Below, piece after piece: positions 55,084 through 64,000 of a stretch of 64,000 nucleotides of DNA. A model generated the notes under the pieces. That model made no database searches and was not told the origin of the DNA. It saw only the letters and a program-made list of their open reading frames with translations. A program made the translations under genes and the position numbers. Source of the stretch: Parafilimonas sp963759555 (GTDB lineage Bacteria; Bacteroidota; Bacteroidia; Chitinophagales; Chitinophagaceae); contig CAVWZV010000002.1 in assembly GCA_963759555.1 (NCBI GenBank), forward strand, positions 1 to 64,000, in the 5' to 3' direction. How positions within the stretch are numbered: the stretch's first letter is position 1; each line of letters begins with the position of its first letter.

Positions 55084-57309
55084 TTAAATAACCGGCAGCA
55101 GAATAATAAATGTGGTGCCTTCACCTTCTTTTGTTTCCGCTTTTAATTCGCCGCCGTGGGCTTTTGTAATAATATCGTAACTGAGGGATAAACCTAAGCC
55201 TGTGCCAACGCCTGTTGGCTTAGTTGTAAAAAAAGGCTGAAATATTTTATCACGTACTTTTTGCGGAATGCCATTGCCGTTATCGCTAATGCTTATTTGT
55301 ATTTTGTCATCCATTTTTTTTGTACTTAACGAAACAGCTGGCGTATATTCATTGTCATCCTGTTTTGCCTTTTCATTCACCGCATAAAATGCATTATTAA
55401 AAATATTCAGTAGAACACGGCCTATTTCCTGCGGCATGATATTTACTTTGCCAATGCTGTCATCAAAATCAGTTTTTAGTGCAACATTAAAAGAAGGATC
55501 TTTCGCTTTAATGCCATGATAACCTAAACGTAAATATTCGTTTGCGAGGGCGTTGATATCGGTTAATTCCTTTTGTTGTAAACCTGTTTTCGAATGTTGC
55601 AGCATGCCTTTTACAATTGCGTCAGCGCGCTTGCCATGATGCAGAATTTTTTCTAAGTTTTGAGAAATATTCTGCAGCAATTCATTTTCAAGTACTTCGT
55701 CTCTTTCAGTTTTTGACTTTTCATTTTTTAGTTCTTCTATCATTTCTGCATTTAGTTCAGAAAAGTTATTTACAAAATTTAGCGGATTTTGTATTTCATG
55801 TGCAATGCCCGCCGTAAGCTCTCCTAACGAAGCCATTTTTTCTGATTGTATCAACTGATTTTGTGTCACTTTAAGCCGGTTCAATGTTTTTTCAGTTTCT
55901 TCTTTTTGCCGCCTCAATAATAAATTGGCTTTTTGTTTATTCTTAAAACCTGCAAAAGCAACAGCAGCGAGTGCAAGCATTAATACAAGCCCGATAGTTA
56001 GCCCAACCTGTTTTGTTTTTTGTACAGCATCTTTTGATTTTTGTTCTGCCTGTTGCAATTGCTGTTTCTTATCAAAATCATACGTCATCGAAAGCTCCGT
56101 CGATTTTTGTATATTATCCCTGCTTCGAACAGAGTCTTCGATAAGAGCAGCTTTTTTAAATGCTTCCAATGCTTTAACATGGTTGCCGGTTCTTTCGTAA
56201 CACTCAGATAATTCTTTATACCTGTCGCCAAAATCAGGCGTATATATATCGCCGCTCTGTACAGGCAATAAGCCTTTTTCGTAAAATGATATTGCATCTT
56301 TCCATTTTTCTCCGAAATACAAAAGCGAGCCCCTGTCTGTGTAAGCCTGGTAAATATTCAAAGGCTGGCCTGAAGAATCTGCTATTGCAATGGCTCTGTC
56401 CGACAGTATAATAGCCGAATCCTGCCGCCTGCTATGGGCCAATGCAATAGCCGCCCTTGAAAGGCTGGAAGCTTGTATGCCCTGGTCACCGGTTTGCTGG
56501 GCAAGTATTGCGGCCTTCATGGCATAGTCATATACAAGGGTCCAGTGTTTTTCATCTATATACAATGATGAGAGGTTGGAGTAAGCATATAATTCAACAT
56601 TTTTAAGACCATTTTTTTTGCCAACTGCAGCAGCCTGGATATAATTTTTTTTAGCCCTGCTCTTGTCGTTTAAGGCGGTGTAAATAATTCCTATGTTTAC
56701 ATACGCATATGCTGCATCTATTTCGTCCTTCATTGCTTCAGCAATCTTCAGCGTTTTTTGCTGATAGAGTAAAGCCATCGGGTAATTAGATTGCTGCTGG
56801 TAAGAAATTCCTATATTGATATAGTTCTGCATAAGGGCTGATTTATCTCCTGAACGCTCTGCTATCCTTATTGCTTTTTCATAAAAAATAATTGATGTAT
56901 CATACTTGTTTTGCTGACTGAAATAAAATCCATACGTTCCATAAAAATCCCCGAAGTCAGATGAATCTTTTGATGATTGTATAAAATGCTCCAGGTAATC
57001 TAACTGTTCTTTTGCTGCTTTAAAATTGCCTTTGAAAATGTAATAGCTGGCAATACTTCTTCTTGCATTTACTTCTCCTTTGTAATAATTAATTTTTTTT
57101 GCTTCTTCCAATATTTTTAAGCCAAGAATAATAGCAGTGTCAAGATTTATATTTGACATGGCTCTTATCTTTTTTATTTCCAGGTTAATTCTTCCGGTGT
57201 CTGTTTTTGCCTTGGCTATAAGTTTATTTAAGCTTTCAATTTCCGAATACTGGCCAAATAGAAATGAGGAAATTAAAAGTATTGGCAACAAAATTATAGC
57301 GGTCTTCAT
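55084..57309 (-). CDS. TPR sensor histidine kinase
   Basis: 741 residues: signal peptide (AIILLPILLISSFLFG), TPR array (about 60-410; e.g. NIGISYQQQSNYPMALLYQQ), a membrane helix (GLTIGLVLMLALAAVAFAGF), then a coiled linker and kinase core with ELTAGIAHEIQNPLNFVNNF (His), LLNIFNNAFYAVNEKA (N box), ISISDNGNGIPQKVRDKIFQ and GTGLGLSLSYDIITKA. It is an orphan kinase sensing via periplasmic TPRs; no regulator is next to it. Confidence 0.92.
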   Translation of the reverse strand: MKTAIILLPILLISSFLFGQYSEIESLNKLIAKAKTDTGRINLEIKKIRAMSNINLDTAIILGLKILEEAKKINYYKGEVNARRSIASYYIFKGNFKAAKEQLDYLEHFIQSSKDSSDFGDFYGTYGFYFSQQNKYDTSIIFYEKAIRIAERSGDKSALMQNYINIGISYQQQSNYPMALLYQQKTLKIAEAMKDEIDAAYAYVNIGIIYTALNDKSRAKKNYIQAAAVGKKNGLKNVELYAYSNLSSLYIDEKHWTLVYDYAMKAAILAQQTGDQGIQASSLSRAAIALAHSRRQDSAIILSDRAIAIADSSGQPLNIYQAYTDRGSLLYFGEKWKDAISFYEKGLLPVQSGDIYTPDFGDRYKELSECYERTGNHVKALEAFKKAALIEDSVRSRDNIQKSTELSMTYDFDKKQQLQQAEQKSKDAVQKTKQVGLTIGLVLMLALAAVAFAGFKNKQKANLLLRRQKEETEKTLNRLKVTQNQLIQSEKMASLGELTAGIAHEIQNPLNFVNNFSELNAEMIEELKNEKSKTERDEVLENELLQNISQNLEKILHHGKRADAIVKGMLQHSKTGLQQKELTDINALANEYLRLGYHGIKAKDPSFNVALKTDFDDSIGKVNIMPQEIGRVLLNIFNNAFYAVNEKAKQDDNEYTPAVSLSTKKMDDKIQISISDNGNGIPQKVRDKIFQPFFTTKPTGVGTGLGLSLSYDIITKAHGGELKAETKEGEGTTFIILLPVI

Positions 57310-57549
57310 TTGGCGTGTTACAGTATTAGTTTCAGCATATTTGGTTTAAACCGGCAAAGTACACAATAACCTTGTTGAAATGCTTTCAAATTATTTATTC
57401 AGATACACCCGATCTTTTTTTGCTCATATTTCTCTTCAGTTGAAAGCAGGGAGATGAACTTAGAAACTAAGTATAAACGGGCAAATATTATTGCCCATTT
57501 TATATAGAAGGAAAAGATATTTCTTATGCTGATAAACCTGTAGCCCGCG

Positions 57550-57996
57550 CTATTTATTTTTATTTTTTTCGCGTGTTTTTGCGGCCTTCTTCGCCGCCTC
57601 TGATCGATTGGAAGCACTGCGTTGTTTAGCTGCAGATTTTGCCTGTTTTGAAAGTGCTTTTTTAGAAACCGTATTGGTAGGTTCTTTCTTTAAGGCTTTT
57701 ACTCTCGCCCTTGATCGTTTTTGCGATACAGGCTTTTTGGATTTTGCTTTTTCTTCGTCCTGTTTTACTTTTTTCTTTAAAGCTGCGCTGCCCTTTTTAG
57801 GCGTTGGTACTTTTACACCTGCGCGACGTGCTTCAGATAAACCTATAGCTATGGCCTGTTTTGCAGACCGCACACCGTGTTTTCCTTTCTTTACTTTTTC
57901 TATTTCATCATGCACAAACTCACCTGCCTGTGTGCTGCCTGATTTGCCGGCTGCTTTATCTTTCTTTGCTTTTTTAATTGTGCTTTTATCCGGCAT
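57550..57996 (-). CDS. DUF6496-like lysine-rich protein
   Basis: 148 residues. A conserved N-terminal part (AGEFVHDEIEKVKKGKHGV, SAKQAIAIGLSEARRAGVKV) is followed by a very basic Lys/Ala/Arg tail (KSKKPVSQKRSRARVKALKK). The tail suggests nucleic-acid contact, reminiscent of histone-like proteins (inference). No catalytic motif. Confidence 0.78.
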   Translation of the reverse strand: MPDKSTIKKAKKDKAAGKSGSTQAGEFVHDEIEKVKKGKHGVRSAKQAIAIGLSEARRAGVKVPTPKKGSAALKKKVKQDEEKAKSKKPVSQKRSRARVKALKKEPTNTVSKKALSKQAKSAAKQRSASNRSEAAKKAAKTREKNKNK

Positions 57997-58095
57997 AAAA
58001 AAAGTTTTTATAAACGTAATGCACCAACTAATGTGCCATGTGTATGATTAAGTGAAACGGTAAAACATTCTTTTGCCAAAAAAAATAACAAGGCG

Positions 58096-59628
58096 TTACT
58101 TAATCCATCCGTAAGTTTTAAGAAATTGAATTAAGCGCGGATCATTTTCAGACATGGCTGGCAGCCAGTCGCCGATTTTTTCGCGCGTCCACCAAAGTCC
58201 TTGCGGATTTCCGGGCTTTGCAAACGTATAACGATATAATACCGCCCTGATGTATCTCGGTGGTTTGCCTGGAAAAGGATTGCCAGCGAATAGACTTACA
58301 ATGTTCGGATCATTATGCAGCAGTTTCCATTCAAGGTTTAACGTCCACGGGTATTCATCTGCCGACGACATAGAAGCAAACCACATTTGCCAATCCAAAC
58401 GCAATTGATAAGGGGCTATTTGCGGCGGCATTTTATCGAGTTCGACAGGCAGGCCTTTGTATAGGTAAGGTTTCCAGTTTGCTTTGTCACTCGAATCTGC
58501 ATCCATTGTTCCTTCAAATACAACATTTAAACGCTCACGGCCCACGGTTCCAAATGCACCATAAGTATTTACAAGATTTAAAGGATCGAACGATGTATTC
58601 ATGATTTGGTTTGGAGAAAACATATTAATTACAGGAGCCACACTAAGAAATATAATAACAACGGTAATAACCCATGCGGTAGTTTGCATTGGCTTTGATG
58701 GTTCTGTTTTAGCCGCAGCAGCTTCTGCTTTGCGAACAAGCCGGCCCGGAAGAACTTTTGACCAGAAGCCATCATCAAAACAAGCCAAAGCAGGAATTAT
58801 TGTAAGCCAGTTTAAAAACGAAAGATTTCCGCTGAGAATAATGTTTAACTGAAATAAAATAATTACTACACCTGCAATGTGCCTTGCTATCCTTGGCCAA
58901 AATACAAACAATGGCGCAGCAAGCTCGGCAACAAAATTAAACCATACACCCGTCTTCAAAACAGCACGCGGTAAAAAATGAAACCACCGGCTCAGTGGCC
59001 CCGGAATCGGTTGTGTTTCGAAATGATAATAAAGTGCAGTACCGTTAAGCCAATCCGTATCCCAACGCAGTTTAATCAACCCCGAACCCAGCATAATCCG
59101 AAATATCAGCCACCGGAACAAAACAATTATTTGTACAGGCGGAGGTTGCTTTGGAAACGGGCGCATGTTTAATAACGGGCAAAGAAAAATGGCAAGAAAA
59201 CCTGTTTCAAGCAATTGAATTTCCCAACCGTAACTATACCAGTCCTGGCCTAAATGAACAAACGACATATAAAAAAACCACAACACTGCAAGCAATAACG
59301 CATTTGCGTAACCCGCCACAACAATGCATGAAAGCAAAAAACCAACCCATGCAATAACTAAGAGTGCTGTATCAGAATGGGTAAACCAAAATATGGATGG
59401 CAATCGTATAAAGCCTTCCGTTATGCCAATTGCATTAATTACCTGTTGTAAATAAAGGTTTACAGGCATCAGGCCATGCGAACCAATTAAAGGAACGATT
59501 TCATTAATTGCAACGAGAAATGCGATAGCATATATTACGCCCAGCAAACGAAGAATAACAAAACGCGTGAGCCAATAAGTTTTAGGAAAGGCCTTTGTTT
59601 CAGCAAATCTTTTTAACAAACTTTCCAT
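58096..59628 (-). CDS. Lipase maturation factor family protein
   Basis: 510 residues with about ten membrane helices (FVILRLLGVIYAIAFLVAIN, LLLAVLWFFYMSFVHLGQDW, IIVLFRWLIFRIMLGSGLIK) and family phrases LGQDWYSYGWEIQLLETGFL, IKLRWDTDWLNGTALYYHFE and NTYGAFGTVGRERLNVVFEG. LMF1 in animals helps fold lipases in the ER; bacterial members have no settled role. Confidence 0.88.
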   Translation of the reverse strand: MESLLKRFAETKAFPKTYWLTRFVILRLLGVIYAIAFLVAINEIVPLIGSHGLMPVNLYLQQVINAIGITEGFIRLPSIFWFTHSDTALLVIAWVGFLLSCIVVAGYANALLLAVLWFFYMSFVHLGQDWYSYGWEIQLLETGFLAIFLCPLLNMRPFPKQPPPVQIIVLFRWLIFRIMLGSGLIKLRWDTDWLNGTALYYHFETQPIPGPLSRWFHFLPRAVLKTGVWFNFVAELAAPLFVFWPRIARHIAGVVIILFQLNIILSGNLSFLNWLTIIPALACFDDGFWSKVLPGRLVRKAEAAAAKTEPSKPMQTTAWVITVVIIFLSVAPVINMFSPNQIMNTSFDPLNLVNTYGAFGTVGRERLNVVFEGTMDADSSDKANWKPYLYKGLPVELDKMPPQIAPYQLRLDWQMWFASMSSADEYPWTLNLEWKLLHNDPNIVSLFAGNPFPGKPPRYIRAVLYRYTFAKPGNPQGLWWTREKIGDWLPAMSENDPRLIQFLKTYGWIK

Positions 59629-59862
59629 TCATTTTCAGTTTCAATTTATGTGCCTTACTGAGAATATAATATTATGTTGTTGCGGAAAATAAGACAAGAT
59701 TCGGGATAGAAAAATATATAGTGCAATATTGTTGCCAACACTGTAATGCTAAAAATATTCGGCAGTCTATTTAGAAAGTATAGTGAATGTAGAAGCGCTA
59801 ATTAATAAAACTACTGTCTATTTATTAAATATGATTCTGCAGAGAAATAATAAGCGGCTGCT

Positions 59863-60489
59863 TTACTTATCACCTTTTATTTTTTCGGAAATACTTACTA
59901 GTGTTCTGAACATAGTAGGATCGTAGCCTACAAGAAATGCAAGCATGCTTACAACACCTGCTGCCTGCGTATATGCCTGCGCTGTAGGTTCAGTAAGGGC
60001 GTTTGAACTAGTAATGAAAACACCTGCCAAAAAAGCAAAAAATACAAGTATGCCGCGCAGCATAGAGCTAAAAGGATTTTCGCTCATATAAATTTGTGAG
60101 CTGGATTTGGCATTGGGCGCTTCATCCAATCCCAAAGCTTTTTTTGCTTTTGTAATTACCAGCAAACTTGCACAGCCACCGGTAAATGCAGATACAAGGC
60201 AAAGAATAGCAATATTTGAAGGTGTGAATGTGAGCATCGTCATAATAAATTTAAACCATGTAAAATCTGTGGTGAGCGTGGTTCTGTAATGCGATGAATC
60301 AATCAGCATTCCAAGACTAAATAAAACTATCCAGCCCATAACACCGAGACTGCCTGATATGGCAATTACTAAATGGTTATTGCGACGCGGCCTTTTTTTA
60401 TTCGATATTAATTTCTGTTTGTTTTCCATTGCTATCGGCTCTGCCCTATCTGATGGCACCACCGTAACTTTTATTTCAGTGTTTTCCAT
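59863..60489 (-). CDS. Four-helix membrane protein of unknown function
   Basis: 208 residues. Basic N-terminal cytosolic part (KQKLISNKKRPRRNNH), then four likely helices: LVIAISGSLGVMGWIVLFSL, FIMTMLTFTPSNIAILCLVS, MLRGILVFFAFLAGVFI, and AAGVVSMLAFLVGYDPTMF. No family recognised. Confidence 0.7.
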   Translation of the reverse strand: MENTEIKVTVVPSDRAEPIAMENKQKLISNKKRPRRNNHLVIAISGSLGVMGWIVLFSLGMLIDSSHYRTTLTTDFTWFKFIMTMLTFTPSNIAILCLVSAFTGGCASLLVITKAKKALGLDEAPNAKSSSQIYMSENPFSSMLRGILVFFAFLAGVFITSSNALTEPTAQAYTQAAGVVSMLAFLVGYDPTMFRTLVSISEKIKGDK

Positions 60490-60956
60490 AATAAATGATT
60501 TTAATTTTAATCAGCCAGATGCCTTAGTTCTTATTCTTAGTCGTATTTCTGCTCACCATGGAAAATAAGTTGGTGAGTGTTTGCAGGAGCTCAGCTTTTC
60601 AATTATGTATTAACAGTATTCGTTTTCAAATATACCAATCTTAGTTGCATCATGCAACTGCCGTTTTGAGAATTGTTTTCATAAATATTTTGCTGCCTGT
60701 TTGCATAAGCCTGTAAATTTTTTGCCGCCTGTTTCTAATGATAAAAGATGTAGGATAAAATTGCAGGTGGTAACCGCAAAATCATAATAAAGCACCTGCA
60801 GGCTGGCCTGTGCGATGATAGAATATGCTGCGCCCATCAAATCCAAAAATAAACCTGCATAATCCCATTCTTAAATTTTAGGAAATGTATTAACCGCAGA
60901 AAAAATATCCGGTATTGCTGATAAAAGCATTAATGGGGCAAATAAACATATACTTG
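60490..60956. other. Intergenic region without recognised gene
   Basis: About 470 bp, A+T-rich. An 8-bp inverted repeat TGCAGGTG/CACCTGCA (60762-60769 with 60793-60800) is the only structure seen. No ORF of protein character. Confidence 0.4.
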
Positions 60957-61316
60957 CTATGCTTCTTTAGTAAAAAAATTATTTCGTTTATTCCACCACA
61001 AGTTTGCTAACATAACTAACCAAAATGCTGTAAAAAAATAAATAAGCTGCATGGTATACGATGGTGACAGTATATTAAAGTTTATTTCCGGTTCAAAAGG
61101 ATGCGCAACAAAGGTTACAATCAGCAGTGCCATGCAGGCAAATGCAAATATGCCAATTAATATTTTTGCTAAAGCACCTTGAAACATAGGCACTACATAA
61201 GGTTTCGGTGTTTGTAAAGCTTCAATCTCATTCATTACGCCTGCAGTAAAATCTGCTCCGGTTTCTTCCATTGCATGTTGCATAAGCAACTCGTTCAATT
61301 TTTTATCTTTTTGCAT
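60957..61316 (-). CDS. Small membrane protein, putative anti-sigma partner
   Basis: 119 residues: cytosolic acidic helix (LMQHAMEETGADFTAGVMNE) and two membrane helices (ILIGIFAFACMALLIVTFVA, MQLIYFFTAFWLVMLANLWW). The gene begins 6 nt after the ECF sigma gene and is transcribed with it. Position and topology suggest an anti-sigma role, but there is no ZAS zinc motif, so this is inference. Confidence 0.55.
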   Translation of the reverse strand: MQKDKKLNELLMQHAMEETGADFTAGVMNEIEALQTPKPYVVPMFQGALAKILIGIFAFACMALLIVTFVAHPFEPEINFNILSPSYTMQLIYFFTAFWLVMLANLWWNKRNNFFTKEA

Positions 61317-61322
61317 AAGAAC

Positions 61323-61907
61323 TTAAATTAAATTTTCTGTTTCCTTTTTTAATAAACACTGCAATGCATTGTATAAATGTTGTCTTGCTCGGTACAAAAT
61401 TACTTTAACGTTTGCAGCACTTAAACCCGTTAATTCGTGAATCTCGTTTACCTGTAACTCGTTTAAATAAAAAAGTGTCATACAAATTCGCTCATCGTCT
61501 TTAAGGTTTTGCAAACCATGTTGAATAAATTTTTTCAGGTCTTTGTTTTCATACTGCTGCAATAAATTATCAAAATCTGCCGGTTCATTGTTCGGTGTTT
61601 CCTGTGTTATATCAACCACAAATAACTTTTTCCGTTTCTTTTTATTTAGTGCGGTATTTATAACGATGCGATATAGCCATGTACCAAATGCAGCTTGTTT
61701 TTTAAACTCCTTAAGTGCGCAAAATGCTTTTACAAAAGCGTCCTGTGCTACCTCTTCGGCATCTTCCCTGTTCAATAAAATATTATGTGCCAGCGTAATC
61801 ACCCTGTTTTTATACCTGTTCACTAAAATGCTATAAGCATTGCTGTTGCCAGCCAGTATGGTATCAATAATTGAGTGATCCGTCAAGCTCATTTTACTTT
61901 TAGACAA
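61323..61907 (-). CDS. ECF-type RNA polymerase sigma factor
   Basis: 194 residues. Region 2: YSILVNRYKNRVITLAHNIL, NREDAEEVAQDAFVKAFCAL and AAFGTWLYRIVINTALNKKK. Region 4: LQNLKDDERICMTLFYLNEL, VNEIHELTGLSAANVKVILY. These are the ECF signature regions for -10 and -35 recognition. An in-frame ATG at 61892 is a possible alternative start. Co-transcribed with the membrane protein downstream. Confidence 0.93.
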   Translation of the reverse strand: MSKSKMSLTDHSIIDTILAGNSNAYSILVNRYKNRVITLAHNILLNREDAEEVAQDAFVKAFCALKEFKKQAAFGTWLYRIVINTALNKKKRKKLFVVDITQETPNNEPADFDNLLQQYENKDLKKFIQHGLQNLKDDERICMTLFYLNELQVNEIHELTGLSAANVKVILYRARQHLYNALQCLLKKETENLI

Positions 61908-61994
61908 CCGTACAGTTGTTCCGGTTACAAAATAATCTTAAAAGAATTTGTAACCATCTTTTTCCTTCCGCTGTCAAAACATAAAACACTCATT

Positions 61995-62321
61995 ATGCAA
62001 AATCAATCTGTAAGTTCCTTCTTCTTTGTATTACTTGTAATACTGGTATTGCTTACCATTTTTGGTATTGTTTATATTTATGTTTCTTCCAAATCCAAAG
62101 AGCGATTGGCGCTCATCGAAAAAGGTATGGATCCAAATCTTGCCAAGAGCGATTTCTGGATACAGGTAGGTATTATTGGTGCAGGATCAGCTTTGGGTTT
62201 AATCGTAGCAGATATATTGCCTGGCAAATACGGCCCGTTGGTAGCTATATTATTTGCAGGCGCAGGACTGGTCATTTACAATTTAATCCGTAAGCGTAAA
62301 ATTAAAAATACAGGTAAGTAA
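61995..62321 (+). CDS. DUF6249-like small membrane protein
   Basis: 108 residues: helix 1 (FFFVLLVILVLLTIFGIVYI), cytosolic SSKSKERLALIEKGMDPNLA, helix 2 (IQVGIIGAGSALGLIVADIL), helix 3 (GPLVAILFAGAGLVIYNLI), basic tail. The ALIEKGMDP stretch is a mark of the DUF6249-type family often seen near ECF sigma genes. Divergent from the sigma gene. ATG at 61995 rather than 61875 starts the first helix properly. Confidence 0.75.
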   Translation: MQNQSVSSFFFVLLVILVLLTIFGIVYIYVSSKSKERLALIEKGMDPNLAKSDFWIQVGIIGAGSALGLIVADILPGKYGPLVAILFAGAGLVIYNLIRKRKIKNTGK

Positions 62322-62335
62322 ATGCGAGGTCTTGT

Positions 62336-62629
62336 TTACCAAACCTGGTAAATTTCCCTTGAGCCTGTTGAATACATATCATGATAGCCCTGCATTTTCT
62401 CTTTCATTTTTTTCATCTCTTCATTATCCTGCATATATTTTTGAAAACTTTGTTCATAAGCAGTAAGGCTATCGTATTTCGTTACCATAACTACTTTATT
62501 AAAATCGCCTGTCATGTCGGTCATAATATTAACCAATTCATCGTTATCAGCCATAACTTCTTTAAACAGTTTGGCAAACTTGGAAGCATTACCGGGCTTG
62601 CAGATAAAAATGTCGTGAACAATAATCAT
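62336..62629 (-). CDS. Small alpha/beta-barrel (NIPSNAP/Dabb-like) protein
   Basis: 97 residues: MIIVHDIFICKPGNASKFAK, VVMVTKYDSLTAYEQSFQKY fit a ferredoxin-like dimeric fold. Function unknown. The ATG at 62629 is the natural start; a longer frame to 62782 adds unrelated residues. Confidence 0.65.
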   Translation of the reverse strand: MIIVHDIFICKPGNASKFAKLFKEVMADNDELVNIMTDMTGDFNKVVMVTKYDSLTAYEQSFQKYMQDNEEMKKMKEKMQGYHDMYSTGSREIYQVW

Positions 62630-62738
62630 AGTGGTAGTTTTTAAAAGTGAATAATTATAAATTGAGTAGTACTGTACTAAGTTAGTAAACTTTCGGGGTG
62701 CAGGTTCGCTTATGCATATGTGCACATAAACAAATATG

Positions 62739-63809
62739 CTATCTGCCGGTAACAACCAGGTGCTTCTCCAAAAAGCCTGCATAAGTATTGAAGCTTTTTA
62801 TCAAATCATTTTTTATGGCTGAGGCGGGCTTTATAAAATATTCTGTTTTAATATGCAGTTTATCGTTTGCAATTTTCCTGCTCCACATGCCTGCAACTTT
62901 TCCGTCAGCAATAATTACCGGCCAGAAAATTCCGTTTGCAGAAATATTTTTTTTGTTTGAATGAAGCATAGCAGAACGTTCTTTATAACTGATTAAATAT
63001 TCGTCAAACGCGGGCAAGGCAAACACAGAGGATGTTGTGTTGAAGGTGCCGGTTGGTGATTTAAAATAATAAACCGCGTCATTAATCTTTTCTTTTTCCA
63101 ATACTGATTGAACTGATTGCAATCCTTTTTTTGCATCCGTAACCGATAAACCTGACCACCACGCAAAATCAGCAACAGTAGCCGGCCCCCGGCTTATAAA
63201 ATATTTTTCAGCCAGCGTTCCAAGCGCTTCTTCGCGCTTAAACGTTTTCTTTTTTGTTACACGCTTTGCCAGCAGCGCATACGTGTTTTTATTGTATTTG
63301 ATTTTTCCGCTGCAAATAATTGCATCCAGTTCGGCACGTATTAAAAAATGCGAAAGCCGGTTTTCATTCACCGCAATCTTATGTTTATTGAATAACTGAA
63401 TTATTTCATCACGGTTTAACTGTTCATGTTCGTTTAAAGCTTTTTCAATAATACCATTTGATTTTTTAAATAACGCTTCAGTAATGCCAAGCTTTTTGTC
63501 GTTGGTGCGCATTCTTGCTTTTATGTTCGCAGCAGTTAATTCAAGCATCCAATAAATATCTTCGGCGCTGACCAAATGCCAGGTTGGCCTTAAAGCATGT
63601 GTTCTTAAAATGCTTCCTTTGTTCATTGCAGCTTCAACCTTTTTTTGTGTTGTGTTTACCGTTCGTACGCCAATTGCCCATTTGCTCATCGCAAAATCCT
63701 GTGCCTGTACCGCACCCAGATAATTTACAAGCTTTGATGCAGAATTATAGATTGGCTTTATAAGATGCTGATTATTTAATCGCAGGTTTAACAGTTGCGC
63801 ATCATTCAT
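62739..63809 (-). CDS. AlkZ-like winged-helix DNA glycosylase family protein
   Basis: 356 residues. LVNYLGAVQAQDFAMSKWAI carries the Q-x-Q motif that in AlkZ-type glycosylases is catalytic. THALRPTWHLVSAEDIYWML and FAWWSGLSVTDAKKGLQ follow, with winged-helix character, and VFALPAFDEYLISYKER ends the fold (HTH_42 family). Family members remove bulky or crosslinked bases, so a DNA repair role is likely but the lesion is not known. Confidence 0.85.
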   Translation of the reverse strand: MNDAQLLNLRLNNQHLIKPIYNSASKLVNYLGAVQAQDFAMSKWAIGVRTVNTTQKKVEAAMNKGSILRTHALRPTWHLVSAEDIYWMLELTAANIKARMRTNDKKLGITEALFKKSNGIIEKALNEHEQLNRDEIIQLFNKHKIAVNENRLSHFLIRAELDAIICSGKIKYNKNTYALLAKRVTKKKTFKREEALGTLAEKYFISRGPATVADFAWWSGLSVTDAKKGLQSVQSVLEKEKINDAVYYFKSPTGTFNTTSSVFALPAFDEYLISYKERSAMLHSNKKNISANGIFWPVIIADGKVAGMWSRKIANDKLHIKTEYFIKPASAIKNDLIKSFNTYAGFLEKHLVVTGR

Positions 63810-63958
63810 ACATTAAATTGAAAAAATAAAACTACATGAATTTTTATGTTGATTGAGTATATGCTTATGAAAATTAATCCAACATTTAAATGATAAATTA
63901 TATTGAAAATATTTTATGTTAACGTTGTACCGCTTATTGGCAATACAGTAAATAAAAA

Positions 63959-64000
63959 ATGCAAAACCGTGTAAATCCTTTTGGAGAAATTATTGAAACA
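63959..64000 (+). CDS. Start of a gene running off the window
   Basis: ATG at 63959 opens MQNRVNPFGEIIET before the window ends. I recall a bacterial hypothetical family starting with a similar P-F-G-x-I/L-I-x-T head, but 14 codons are too few for a firm call. Confidence 0.4.
   Translation, partial: MQNRVNPFGEIIET

Noticed and set aside
57399..57617. 72-codon frame upstream of and overlapping the DUF6496 gene
   Set aside because: It runs antisense-like through A+T-rich spacer, has no family pattern, and shares its 3' part with the real gene in another frame.
60762..60800. 8-bp inverted repeat in the gap at 60.5-60.9 kb
   Set aside because: Too short, with a 23-nt loop and no T tract; expected by chance in this length.

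Overview
The window joins two unrelated pieces of DNA. From position 1 to about 12,378 the sequence is very G+C-rich, and nearly every gene is broken by single-base frame changes. Gene content there is Calx-beta repeats, a signal-like LESLESRLVMS N-terminus, an LTxxQ/Spy-like protein with a Gly-Gly-Pro linker, and palindromes inside and between genes. This suggests a Planctomycetota-like bacterium read at low accuracy (inference). From about 12,379 to 64,000 the sequence is A+T-rich with almost entirely intact genes. It carries TAnnTTTG-type -7 promoter boxes, an Rpb6-like omega subunit, an exbB-exbD-exbD-tonB locus and other genes typical of Bacteroidota, probably Chitinophagaceae (inference). 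The switch falls inside two genes at once: carB from the left source runs directly into the first codons of coaBC from the right source. The simplest reading is a chimeric contig, not gene transfer.

Left part, in order: a very large secreted Calx-beta/malectin-like/barrel protein (minus strand, C-terminus outside the window); a DUF2007-like protein translationally coupled to a GNAT acetyltransferase; a PQQ-type beta-propeller; an LTxxQ/Spy-like protein on the plus strand; tilS; a zinc-ribbon membrane protein; a SirB1-like protein; and the C-terminal third of carB carrying an in-frame palindromic insertion.

Right part, in order: the coaBC start, rpoZ and bamD (minus); lolA and cmk; an esterase; an amine oxidase; several small proteins; yidC followed by two tandem secreted paralogues; a CBS protein; rpsA with a 5' leader hairpin; ubiX; exbB-exbD-exbD-tonB; yqgE; a frame-disrupted sensor kinase; mazG-like, tsaE, alanine dehydrogenase and Lrp; a strange 170-nt tRNA-like element; DinB; a serine hydrolase; a TMEM175-like channel; an M14 peptidase; mutL; an SDR; a formimidoylglutamase-like protein; batD; a two-component pair; fructokinase; gyrB; a Tat-exported Gfo/Idh/MocA oxidoreductase; SRPBCC and VCBS proteins; a TPR sensor kinase; a DUF6496 protein; a lipase maturation factor; an ECF sigma locus; an AlkZ-like protein; and the first codons of one more gene.

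Genes that work together include envelope biogenesis (bamD, lolA, yidC, the TonB energy module), translation and tRNA modification (rpsA, tsaE, tilS), DNA maintenance (gyrB, mutL, the AlkZ-like protein) and signalling (three sensor kinases, one response regulator, one ECF sigma factor). No CRISPR array, rRNA operon, insertion sequence or defence island is visible. The least explained item is the tRNA-like element at 35,242-35,411.
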